Source of the DNA: Sanderia malayensis
Lineage: Eukaryota > Cnidaria > Scyphozoa > Semaeostomeae > Pelagiidae
Length of the DNA stretch: 64,000 bases
NCBI GenBank assembly: GCA_013076295.1
Contig: RQOL01000699.1
Location: 3,100,001-3,164,000, forward strand
Direction of reading: 5' to 3'
Shown here: positions 43,517 through 53,700 of the stretch, piece by piece
How positions within the stretch are numbered: position 1 is the stretch's first letter
Layout: each line of letters opens with the position of its first letter
Translations under genes and position numbers: made by a program
Notes under the pieces: generated by a model
Database searches by the model: none
What the model was told of the DNA's origin: nothing
Seen by the model: only the letters and a program-made list of their open reading frames with translations

Positions 43517-44923
43517 TTAGCTTAACGAGTCAGCTTTAGCCCAGCTTGGTACTTTTGTCTCATATTGCCAACCTGGCCCAGTGTACTTTAAAGCATGTAG
43601 ATACATGACTAGATCGTCCTCTGATGGGTCTGGCATTGGATTAAGACAATCCGTACAATCATAATCAAAGCTATCATCATTACTGCAAGCATCCAACAGT
43701 TTTCTATCTTGGTTTGAATTCCTACACTGATCACTTGGGTTTGATAATGATGGTTGCTCATCTGAAATTTGTTTTTCAGTTTTATTTTCAGACAGACAAT
43801 CATCAGCTTGGTTGTTGCTTGAGATTCTATTTCTTGGTTTATCCTTTCTTGTATCTGCCAGAATTTTCAACACATCATCAATGCTCCCGTCATTCCCACC
43901 CTCCCCCCTGTTTGGCCCCCATGCTGTTGGGTGGTTGTAAATGGGGTCATTCAGTATTGGGAAACCAATGTACTGAAGGTGGACGCGTATTTGATGCATT
44001 CTCCCTGTTGAAGGAATACACCTTACAACACTCGATTGGCCATTAAAACTCTCAAACAAGAATTCAGTTACTGCTTCTTTGCCTTCTGGATGAACTTGAC
44101 AAACACCCACTTTGTGCGAAACAACTTTGATGGCTTTCTTGCATACAATGGGCTCATTTGGGAACCTTCCCTGAACCCTGCATAGATATTCCTTTTTAAC
44201 AAGCCTACCCTTGACACATTGCTCCATCTCTTGAGCTTTCTGTTTTGTCTTTGCAAACATCAGAATACCTGATGTAAGTCTGTCTATTCTATGAATTGTA
44301 TGCAAGTTTGTCAGGCCGTATTCCTCGCCAAGAATAAACACAACTGTATTATGTCGATATCTGCCACATGGATGGACAGGTATGGATGATGGTTTATCTA
44401 TCACAACCATAAGATCATTGTTTTCAACAAAATCGAATTGTTTATCAACAACAGGGGGCTCGTGACGATGGACCTGGGTTCTAACAACGTGATTTGACGT
44501 CAGCATGGTATCTTGGCTGACTATTTTATCATTGAGGGTGATTTTGCCGGTTTTTATTGCTCGTTCGTAATATTCAACGCTCCTCATCCGAAATTCCTTC
44601 TTGAATATATCAATCAGTTTATGGCCTAGCCATCGTCCTTTACAGTGTGCTGTGAAAGTGAAGAAATATGGCTTTACGTGACGGAGGCCATTTTTTCTGG
44701 AGAATGTCGTTTCCGTGAACATTCTACAGTCAAATCCAGGCTTTCCTTTTCTTGGTTTTTTACTAATATGTTTTTCTTGTTCAGCAGAATCGCTAGCAAT
44801 AATATCGTCATCATCTTCATCTTGACACACTTCCGTTTTCCTTTTATTTTCCTCTCTTTTGTTATAATCTATCCCTTCTTTTTCTAACATATCACTATTT
44901 TGAGCTGTCTTTTCACCTTCCAT
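43517..44923 (-). CDS. RPUSD2: RluA-family pseudouridine synthase RPUSD2
   Basis: 468 residues in one exon. It isomerises uridine to pseudouridine in RNA; in animals RPUSD2 is assigned to mRNA or tRNA targets. An acidic/Lys-rich N-terminus precedes RKNGLRHVKPYFFTFTAHCK and GRWLGHKLIDIFKKEF (S4-like part). The catalytic domain follows with VVIDKPSSIPVHPCGRYRHN and LHTIHRIDRLTSGILMFAKT, in which Asp214 is the expected catalytic residue. Then come SSVVRCIPSTGRMHQIRVHL and PILNDPIYNHPTAWGP. The end DLVMYLHALKYTGPGWQYET matches the RPUSD2-specific C-terminal motif. Human RPUSD2 is somewhat longer (about 545). No introns and no breaks; the polyadenylation signal lies 54 bases past the stop. Confidence 0.94.
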   Translation of the reverse strand: MEGEKTAQNSDMLEKEGIDYNKREENKRKTEVCQDEDDDDIIASDSAEQEKHISKKPRKGKPGFDCRMFTETTFSRKNGLRHVKPYFFTFTAHCKGRWLGHKLIDIFKKEFRMRSVEYYERAIKTGKITLNDKIVSQDTMLTSNHVVRTQVHRHEPPVVDKQFDFVENNDLMVVIDKPSSIPVHPCGRYRHNTVVFILGEEYGLTNLHTIHRIDRLTSGILMFAKTKQKAQEMEQCVKGRLVKKEYLCRVQGRFPNEPIVCKKAIKVVSHKVGVCQVHPEGKEAVTEFLFESFNGQSSVVRCIPSTGRMHQIRVHLQYIGFPILNDPIYNHPTAWGPNRGEGGNDGSIDDVLKILADTRKDKPRNRISSNNQADDCLSENKTEKQISDEQPSLSNPSDQCRNSNQDRKLLDACSNDDSFDYDCTDCLNPMPDPSEDDLVMYLHALKYTGPGWQYETKVPSWAKADSLS

Positions 44924-45474
44924 TGGAAATTGTTACAATTTCATTTATATTTTTATTAATTGTGAATTGTGCAAATTCTTCAAACCTACTCAATTTTAGC
45001 ACGTGGACTGATGTTTTTGTGTTTGCCGAACATTGAACTGGATTAAAGCTTCAAATTCAAAGTCAGGCTTTGTTTGCCTCTTTTTCACTCGAAGTAGAAA
45101 ATGTTCACAGTAAATTCCCAAGGCAATGCGTGCTTCAAGCGTGATCACAATGTGTATACAATGCGTGCTAACACGTGCACAAATGATGTTTCATTCCTGC
45201 GAACAACGCGTCTATTGTTACAGTGATCTTTGAAATGCACGTGCATTTGGTGTGCTTGCTTTGTGCTCACTGATTGGATAGATTCTGACCACTGGCCATG
45301 GAGGAATTGAGCATTTGACCAATCACAATTCACAGCGCCAAAGGTTCATATTTTAGGGTACAACCTTCAACTTCACTTTCACAACAATAAATAAAACTTT
45401 TAGTGTAGTAGTTCAGTCAGGAAATTTGAATTTATTGAACAGCCTCACGTTTAGGAGTGAATTTTGCGTTGAAC
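44924..45474. promoter_or_regulatory. Divergent upstream region of RPUSD2 and the 45475 ORF
   Basis: On the plus strand a CCAAT-type element (GACCAATCACAATTC, about 45316) is followed by CATATTTTAG about 30 bases later, then an A-rich leader. This layout fits a core promoter with transcription starting near 45380. Confidence 0.45.
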
Positions 45475-45960
45475 ATGGATAGTTGCCACAATAATAACAA
45501 TTTTGGTTTCTGGAGAACCAAGCCAGCATTAATATTGGGTTCATCGCGCAATGTACTTCAGAAAACGAATGTTGGATCTTCACATTCTTCAATAATGAAC
45601 AGCACTTCACGAAGTTTTGGGACAGAGGTAGAACAGACTAGTTTCCCACATCCTAAAGATTTTTTATCGTCTGTGATTACGAGAAAAGGTTTTCCATAAT
45701 CTGACGACTTGCAGTTATTGGATTTTCAACCCAATTTGAAGATTTTGCGAAACGTTCTGGAAAAAGTCGACCTCGCCAAAACAACATGAAACGAAGACGT
45801 CATTCTGTCGTAGGCCTAAAGCCAATCGAGTTCCCCAGGAGGACACATATTTGAAATAATTGGGCGTCCCCTCGCCTTCTTCTCCGAGGTATCTCGATCC
45901 TCGATAACGTCAGTAAAGTGGAAGATGCTAAAGATATTTAACAAATAAAGAACTTTGTTC
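45475..45960 (+). CDS. Possible small gene, structure unresolved
   Basis: An ATG at 45475 opens a 74-codon frame (MDSCHNNNNFGFWRTKPALI...) that ends at TAA 45697-45699. Immediately downstream, in another frame, CGACTTGCAG at 45704-45713 precedes an open stretch encoding VIGFSTQFEDFAKRSGKSRP and then MKRRRHSVVGLKPIEFPRR before a stop near 45851. A good promoter lies upstream and AATAAA at 45944. The two pieces may be exons of one short basic protein, but I find no convincing donor of the right phase at a realistic distance. Not recognised; could also be a noncoding transcript. Confidence 0.3.
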
Positions 45961-47334
45961 ACATAAGTTTATATTTGGTTCGCTTCGAGCTTAATTGTTC
46001 CTGTCGTTGTTGCGTTTTAATGACAAAATAAACATTAAATAAAAATATAAATATATGTTGTTAGTCTATTTATGTGGACTTATTCATCAATGAATTGTTT
46101 TAATTAGGAAAATATAGTAATTTTTCATATTGAATTTTAGAGTTCATTTCTGAGATTAGTATATTTTGATTAAGAATATAAAGGAAAGAATCTTGCAATT
46201 TATTTCTGTGTATGTTCTATAAATATTTTTTATGAAGACCTGACATCAGAGTGAAGGTGTAGATCTTCAAGAAGAGCGGTGAATTCCAATTGCCCCCAAG
46301 GGTACCATTACCTAAGTTCTAATTACTTCAGAAACAGCTACCCTTCTTGCCCTTGGAAACGTGCCTGACGCGCTTGTGTGAGAGACCAGCCTTTGGGCAA
46401 ACAGGGAGTATCAATGTAGCTCAGTGGGAGAAAAGATAAGACCACAATAATATTATACACAAACATTCACGTACACAAACACATACATGCGGAGAACCAC
46501 ATACACCTGTCACATAAGTATCCACACAAGACACAGGTGGATGGAAAAGGTGTCCTATCAATTATCCTTTCCCTGCAACGGCTGTTAATTCCCCTGCAAC
46601 GCCGAATGACTGTTAATTCCCCTGCGACGGCTATAATGGCTGTTAATCACTCGCTCTAATGAGCCTCCTCCGTTTTTCGTCGGGCCTCTTTGATGCATTG
46701 TTATCCGCCCTACCCGCGCAGTGGAACCATGTTCTTCATCGAGCATGTCGCAAAGGACACCTGTAAAAATGAGAATCGGGTAACGGGGACCAGCAACATT
46801 GTTTATGGAATGGGATTTATTTGCAAATTTGCAACTGATCTAAATTTTCTATTGTGGCGGTGTCTTCAAAGCGAAGTCTGCTCAAACTTGGGTTTGTATA
46901 TGTTATTGATATTCTGTCGTCGGCAAACTTGATTTCATTACACAATGTTAGACCTTTCGATGTGTTTTTAAAGATGAAAGATGTCATTGACTGTTGAAAT
47001 GTATTTAGCTGCTACAACAAGGCGCCTGCGCAAATATGTAAAACCAATTTCTAATTTACCAAAAACAATAAAATGCCTCCAATGTTAATTTTTCATCAAA
47101 AAGATTAACAAAGGTTAGGAATTCGCGAACTAGCCCTAATCTGGTAATTTTACATCAGAAGAAGTCATCGATTACTCGCTGGCAATTGTCATTTATTACA
47201 GCAGGTGCTTCATTGTTAATATTTTAACGTGACAGAGTAAAATCTTGCTATATAAACGAAGTTAAGTCAAGATACAGTCAGTCCATGAACAAGGAAAGGA
47301 GAAGTTATTGTCTTATCATTTTTATCATTTCGCA
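45961..47334. other. Intergenic, no supported gene
   Basis: AT-rich. It includes a tRNA box-A-like sequence at 46417 without a matching box B, and short repeats of GTTAATTCCCCTGCAACG at about 46580-46640. An 80-codon open frame at 46690 shows nothing recognisable. Confidence 0.5.
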
Positions 47335-48348
47335 ATGGCAAGTGAGCTCAGCGTTAAAGGCAATGTTGCCTACGCTTGCAGTTTATTATTATTCGGTATG
47401 TGTGCTGCAGTAATAAATGCTGTTGTCATTGTTACCTTCATCAGTTATCGGCGACAGATATTCAGAAGAAAGAGTAATCGTATACTTTTTTCGATGGCTC
47501 TCGCTGACTTCATGGTCGGGTTGTTCTTCTTCAGTTTTGGAAATTGCATGATATTGAATCAAAATACGAGAATTTTGAGACTTTTGGCTACAATTCCTTT
47601 GTTTGGTAGTATGTTTGTTTCGATATTCTCAATGGCTTTGCTTACGGCTGATCGACTGGTTGCAGTAAGGTTTCCATTGAAATATTTGTTTATAGTCACG
47701 ACATCTCGATTAAGGTCAATTATCATTGTCAGTTGGGTTGTGCCACTGCTTCTAACCTTGCAGCAGTGCTTCATATTAGTGTATTGCTCAAGCAAGAGTG
47801 AGTTGAGAATACGCGGCACTGTGTTGGTTGTCTTCACGGTAATTGGCTCTGTGTTCCTGGCCGCTGCAAATTTATTTTTGTACCGAGATGTTAAAAAACA
47901 ATCGAAGAAAATGCGGGATGCGAGTAAAAGTCTATGTAATCATGATGTTAAGGAATCACCCGTTGACAAAGAAGAAGAGAACCTGCATTTTCAGGAAAGC
48001 GAGAATGCACAAGACGAAAATAGAGACCCAAAAACGTGCAGAAAGAAGCGGGTGGCACAAGTCCACGAAGCGAGGGTTAGAAAGAAAGAGCTAACAGTTT
48101 CTAAAGAGTGTATTATTATTATTTTCGTATTCATCTCATGTTGGCTGCCTTTAACGGCCTACAGACTCTACTATAGTGCATTTAAAGCGTTAAAAATGAC
48201 CGATATGATAAGAACGTTTCACATTCTGGCCTCATTCAGCAGCATTTTCAACCCGTACGTGTATTTCTTTAGAAAAAAGCAGTTTAGAAACTACCTGAGA
48301 CGAACAAAGAGGTCTTTTAACGAGAGCAGCTGTTCTGGTCGAGCTTAG
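47335..48348 (+). CDS. Rhodopsin-family GPCR, single exon
   Basis: 337 residues from the ATG at 47335 (upstream in-frame codons lack an ATG). Seven hydrophobic segments. Class-A motifs seen: TM2 SMALADFMVGLF; TM3 end TADRLVAVRFPLKY (DRL variant of DRY); TM4 VSWVVPLLLTL; and a long charged third intracellular loop (about 195-255, KESPVDKEEENLHFQE). TM6 has FISCWLPLTAYRLYY, and TM7 FNPYVYFF (NPxxY) runs into a basic helix 8 (RKKQFRNYLRRTKR). The layout resembles aminergic, melatonin or adenosine-like orphan receptors of cnidarians. There is no clear amine-binding Asp in TM3, so the ligand cannot be assigned. Confidence 0.87.
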   Translation: MASELSVKGNVAYACSLLLFGMCAAVINAVVIVTFISYRRQIFRRKSNRILFSMALADFMVGLFFFSFGNCMILNQNTRILRLLATIPLFGSMFVSIFSMALLTADRLVAVRFPLKYLFIVTTSRLRSIIIVSWVVPLLLTLQQCFILVYCSSKSELRIRGTVLVVFTVIGSVFLAAANLFLYRDVKKQSKKMRDASKSLCNHDVKESPVDKEEENLHFQESENAQDENRDPKTCRKKRVAQVHEARVRKKELTVSKECIIIIFVFISCWLPLTAYRLYYSAFKALKMTDMIRTFHILASFSSIFNPYVYFFRKKQFRNYLRRTKRSFNESSCSGRA

Positions 48349-48934
48349 TGCTGTCTTACTTCTTATCCGCAAAGTAACAATGGAGCTTTTGTTTCGAACA
48401 TTGAGACAATCAACGAAATGCAATCAGATGTCACGTTGCCCAGGTTTTGAATAACCAGTAGTACCAGCTTGAGCTCAAGTTTTAAAAAGATCTTTTGTTC
48501 CTGATATACTGCTCTTACCCATACCATTTAGCTTAGATTCTTTGATGTTAATTGATCTTATCAGAATTAAATAGTAGGAGTTACCTACTTTATTTTCATT
48601 TGACGAGGTTTAATTGCTTTGCTCTCCTGATGTAACCAATTATTTTTGCATATATTGAATTTAGTCAAGATGAAATTTTTTCCTTTTTTTATTGCAAAGA
48701 AGTAAATATTTCTCTTCACCATGCTCGTCTATTTGACTCAACAGGTGAAAGACAAGCCTAAATCCAAATAGGTTGGTTGTTTTACATGTTTTGTTTACAG
48801 AGGTCCAACATTTTCCCTATTAGATTGGATATCACCAAAACTAGAGATCGTCTGAATGACGTTAAGGCTTGTCTCGTTTCAAAGAAATTCTTTTCTTCAA
48901 AATGAGGCTGTGACTTGTAATTTTTATTTGAAAA
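48349..48934. other. Intergenic, GPCR to coiled-coil gene
   Basis: No gene supported; ends in the leader of the 48935 gene. Confidence 0.5.
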
Positions 48935-49909
48935 ATGGCGGAAAATCAGCATTGGGTTTCAGAACTTTTCCCTGTCAAATTTACTGTTAATGATGTATTA
49001 CGAGTTTCCACGGAAGGAGAAACGAGTTTAGAGAGAGAGGGAAAATCAGAGGGTGCTTACAAGGAAATTTACGAGCGTGTCATTGCAGAGGAAGTTGCAA
49101 GAAAGGCTGCTACTGCTACCATAGGTGCTAATCATGAAAATGAGGGTGTCAGTGTCAGAGATAATGTTAGGAGTGGGGAGCAAGTTGACAAGGTTCGCCA
49201 AGAGGTTTTATCAACAGAAGATTTGCTGGGAATCGATATCTGTCAAAGTAGATCATCCACAAAGAATGATTGTATTTGGAGCAAAGAAGATTTGAACGTT
49301 TTTAGAGCTGGTTATTTCAACTTGAAAAAGAAAGCTACGCATCTTCTTGTGCTTTTGTCATTGGCAAAGTCGGAAATTAAAGGATTGAAGAAGAAATGCA
49401 GAATTAAAGACAAAGCTATTGCTGAGAATAAATTAATAATTAGCGAACAGTCAAGAGAGATGCGAAAGTTAAATGCAACTGTTTTTGAGCTGACAAAGGA
49501 TGTTGATTTTCATAACAAGCAGTGGAAAAGGTTTTGTGCAGTTGAAGCAGAACTTAAGAATCAGGTCTTATCATTGAAAAAAGAGCTTGACAAAGAGAGA
49601 ACAGAGCTTGAAAAGAGTAGAAATGTTTACAAGAGTTTGGGCAAAAAAATAGAATCTGAGAAAAAATTAGCAGAGGAAATGATGATTGAACAGAAGACAA
49701 AGTTGGAGATGAATTATTTGCATGATGTAAGAAATTTGGAAATAAAAAACATAAATTTGAAAGAGAAACTTGAAAGAGAAACTTATGAGCATCAAACTTC
49801 AAAGAAAGCTCTTGAACAGTTGAGAAGACATTTTGCAAACATGCATTCTGTAAAAACCTCTTCAAATTTTTTAGATGTTGTAGATATTCAGCCTATTCCC
49901 GACAATTAA
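48935..49909 (+). CDS. CCDC160: Coiled-coil protein, probable CCDC160 homologue
   Basis: 324 residues, one exon. The N-terminus MAENQHWVSELFPVKFTVND and the C-terminal ALEQLRRHFANMHSVKTSSN fit the start and end of vertebrate CCDC160 as I remember it (HW...F....F...DVL at the start, LELLRKYYAS...TSSS near the end), and the length matches (325 in human). Residues about 125-305 are a heptad-rich, Lys/Glu-rich coiled coil (ELKNQVLSLKKELDKERTEL). The middle of the N-terminal part is acidic and low in similarity. Function of CCDC160 is not established. The start overlaps a YY1-like AAAATGGCGG. Coiled-coil bias could inflate the resemblance, hence moderate confidence. Confidence 0.62.
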   Translation: MAENQHWVSELFPVKFTVNDVLRVSTEGETSLEREGKSEGAYKEIYERVIAEEVARKAATATIGANHENEGVSVRDNVRSGEQVDKVRQEVLSTEDLLGIDICQSRSSTKNDCIWSKEDLNVFRAGYFNLKKKATHLLVLLSLAKSEIKGLKKKCRIKDKAIAENKLIISEQSREMRKLNATVFELTKDVDFHNKQWKRFCAVEAELKNQVLSLKKELDKERTELEKSRNVYKSLGKKIESEKKLAEEMMIEQKTKLEMNYLHDVRNLEIKNINLKEKLERETYEHQTSKKALEQLRRHFANMHSVKTSSNFLDVVDIQPIPDN

Positions 49910-50758
49910 TACCTAATTACATCATTATTATCTGATTGTGACAAATATAGGTGGTATATGCTTGTATTTTTTGTTTATTATTATGAATATTTTATTTACA
50001 GGACATTTCTTCTTTGCTGTTTTATTATTGTTACAATATTCATGACTTATACATGAGAAAAATGTATTTTGTGATAACATATTTTGTGTTTTCAACATGT
50101 CAACTCGGGTTGTTTCAAGAAGGGTAATAATACCTGGAATTATTTTTGATTCCAAAATTTTTAAAAAGATTAAAATATTATTTGAAATGCCAACAAAAGA
50201 TAATTTAAAAGGAATTTATTTGTGATTTGAGATAATTCTCTGCGGAGGTTAAGCTGCTTTGTGGCGCGACGGAGGAGGCTAATCGTTTGTTGGCAGCAAC
50301 TGGGCTTCAATCAAACAACGACTTGACTACAAAATGGCGGAAAATGAACATTCAATGCAAAGATCAAAGAGCAAGTAAAACGAGAAATAAATGTACGTAT
50401 TGCGCTTGTCGAATTAACCGAAGAAATATATAGTATTCTTCGTTAACTTTACCGGCTATTATTGATGCGCGAATTATTACTTTATAATTATGTTAAAAGT
50501 GTGAAGCTCGACCCAATTATGGGTCTCTTTCTGCGACCAATGCAATGCAGTGTGGGCCAGTGGGCCTTGATATGGCATCTACGGCTTTGTACCTCGTTGG
50601 TCTGTTTGACATACGTTAGTAGCATGAATGCAGATTTGCAGTTATCTTACAGATGCTTGGTAAAATGCAGTGTCAATAGGTTATTAAATTGCCAACTTAA
50701 ACGCTAACGTTTTGTCTGCTAGAATTGTTTTTCAACGCCTTGGACTTTTTAGTAAGTA
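49910..50758. promoter_or_regulatory. Intergenic with DNAH upstream region
   Basis: At 50328-50345 ACAAAATGGCGGAAAATG repeats almost exactly the start-codon context of the 48935 gene. Here the frame is only 14 codons (MAENEHSMQRSKSK). This may be a duplicated promoter/leader segment or a YY1-type site. No other gene seen. Confidence 0.45.
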
Positions 50759-53700
50759 ATGGAGCTAGATGAAAGACTGCACTGGTTCGGCACAAGGGTC
50801 ACTTCATCGCTAAAACCACGAGCAGAAGAATTGAAAAATCTCTTTTCTAACGAAGAAAGCAGGTAGGTATCTATTTATTATTAATGACTATTTTTGGCTG
50901 CGAGGTTGTAATGATAACAGACTGTTTCGCTCAACTTGGATTATTCGCCGAACTTTTGTGGGCGGGGCGTTTCACCCAACCATCGCAAGATCTATGGCCC
51001 AGCCTCAATAGACCATTCGTCTAACACGGTGATAACTATTATCTAATACATGTTCACTTGGATTTATACTACAAGATACTAGGTACTTATTAAAAGTACT
51101 AGTTAAGTTTTAGCAAGTTAGTTTTTAGACTTGCCTGAATGTATGAGTATAAAATAAGCGCGAGAGCATAGAGTTGAGGAATGAGATGCCCGAGAGAGAC
51201 CTTACAGGTACAAGAAGGTTAGGTGAAATGTCCACAGGAGTTGGAAAAAGCATCTTTGTATTTTTCTAGTATATGTTCTTCATGTTGTTATACAGCAGGC
51301 ATTATAACACCAGCTATGATTGTATATTAAATTAAAAACTACCAACAGCTAAAATTATCAAATTATGGATGTGTAGTTATTCTAGAAGTTACAGCAGAAT
51401 TGATAAATGAATGTTTAATTTTCAGGCGAAGTCTTCTGGAATTCTGCAACAACGAAGAGGTTCGCCATTTGTACATCTCATTTTCTGGAGAGAACAACAA
51501 AAATCTGGTTGCATCATTCAAAGCCTCAGCTACCCTGAACCAAAAGACACTGCTCTTCATCAAGTTTCAAAATGCTGCAAAAATCACGAGAGACAACATC
51601 AATAATGATGTCTTTCATTGCTCAACAAGTACCAACACAATTCAGTATCTTGAGATAGTCACTAAGGAGGTTTTCTTACCGCTGTTGAGCATTGAACAGA
51701 CTGGAGGTGTCAGTGCTGATAAGATGATGGATGTTATTCATAGACTTCTCAGCTGCCTTCAAATTGCCAGTGGAAGCATAAACGTAAGTTGGAGACACCA
51801 CTCAGATCAGCCAATTTACACAACACCACTCTGCTTCTTTTTCTCTCTTCTTTCCAATATTTTGGTGCATATTAAAATGCGAGAAAACATAATCCTAAAA
51901 ATAAATAATAAAAGTTTATGATGTTTGTTGATTGTGATTTTTTATCGCTTTTCACTTGCTACTTATGATTGTTGCTTTTCAATTAGGGTGAGGTGAAACT
52001 TCCACTTCCATCTATTGAAGTTCTTTCTGAAGCAGCTGGGTATGGGCATCGCAAACTTGCAGTCATTCACATTTTGGAAACTTTCTTAATTGGCTGGATT
52101 AAACAAATCAAGGCACAACACTTTTATTTATTATTATTTATTCATTTTATCATTTCAATTTGTAGATTTTTCTTTATGTCTGTATGCATGCTAATCTCTA
52201 CTAAAATAAATTGTATCATTTTAATTAGATTGCTTTGAAGTTGGAGCCAGAACTGGTTATAGCAAGACACCATGGAGCCAAGCCAGGACCCCTCTGTGAA
52301 GCTGATGTCTGTATCCAGATGTATTCTTATCAAATTTTTAATTGTTTCTAATTGCATCTGCTAATGTAATCTTTTACTTGTACAAATTTCAGTTTCAACA
52401 ATCTTTACTTGATATATTTCAACACCAGTTAGTGTGGGCTCTTGCACTGTTTATATTACAAATCTTTTTTTGCAGGCTTGGTCGAGGCATCTGGAGAAAA
52501 TTCACTCACTGAATGAGCAGCTCTGCTCTCCAGTCATCGTGAACATACTCACAAATTTGGAAGAGGCTAACAGCACATACGCACAATCTTTCCACAATGT
52601 CAAGAGAGAAATCGCAAAGGTGGGTGGAAACATATAACCCTGCCTTTCAGTTGTCCTATGATCGCACTATCAAATATTTTGGGTTTGAAATTGTGTCCTG
52701 TGCATTTTTCACTTTTCCACCTTGCCTTATTAATATTTATATTGTTCGCTTGTGACATTCTTTGTTTTGAATTGTGTGTGATAATTATTCTCCACCAGGC
52801 CGAAATGGAAGCAGATGAGAATCTGCAATTCTTGAGCACTGTGTCGTTCTGGTTCCAAGCATTATCCTCGACAAGTGAGCCCTCCGATTTGATTCCAAAT
52901 TTCGCGCCATTGATGCACACTTTATTCCTGATTTGGCAACATTCAAGGTATGTTTTATTTGGTTACCTGGACACTCATTTCCCAGCTCAGGTCGCTTGCC
53001 ATTGTATTGTGAATATTGAATTGAATTTAACGTGGATATTGAATTGAATTGAACTTGAATATTGAACTGAATTGCACGATTTTACATCGGACTATATTTT
53101 TATTGTTCTCAATATCAGCTGCTTATCGAATCAACCACCTTCACGAATAGCGATCTTTTTTTTACTTTTAATTGATTACTGTAATGATGAAATTATTTTC
53201 ATCAATCATTTTTACTGAGGAGATCAACGTAATTTGGCTTTTGTTCAACCAATTTCAGCTAAAACTACTTCGAGCGGCTTTATAATCAAGTTTATTTTAT
53301 TATACTTTCAGATATTACCATAAACCAAACAATTTGACAAGATTACTAAAGATGGTGGCTAATGAGGTTGTTCGGAGAGCAAAGATCCTTGTTGGTGATG
53401 AAGTCTTGGGTGATTTAATTAATGTACGTTCTTAACCATCTGGGTGAATTAATTTTCTTTTGTGCGTAGTTTAATCATCGAACTATATCACCGCTGTATC
53501 CTTTGATAGTTGCAACGTATGCTATTTCTCCAGGCATGCATCAGGTATAGTTGCGCTGCGAATTTAGTAGGTATGCTAAGCAAGTTCAAGCTGCATTTAG
53601 GTTGCAATTTATCCAGATATCTCAGGCAACTTTATGCTATGGTTGCAATGCAATATAAGGTCTTATCTAAAGGGGATATTTTGATAGCACATGCTATGGT

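Noticed and set aside
46410..46480. tRNA-like box A (TAGCTCAGTGGGAG)
   Set aside because: No box B or acceptor-stem pairing follows at the right distance. At most a tRNA-derived SINE remnant.
46690..46932. 80-codon plus-strand open frame
   Set aside because: No recognisable motif, no promoter or splice evidence; composition like random AT-rich sequence.
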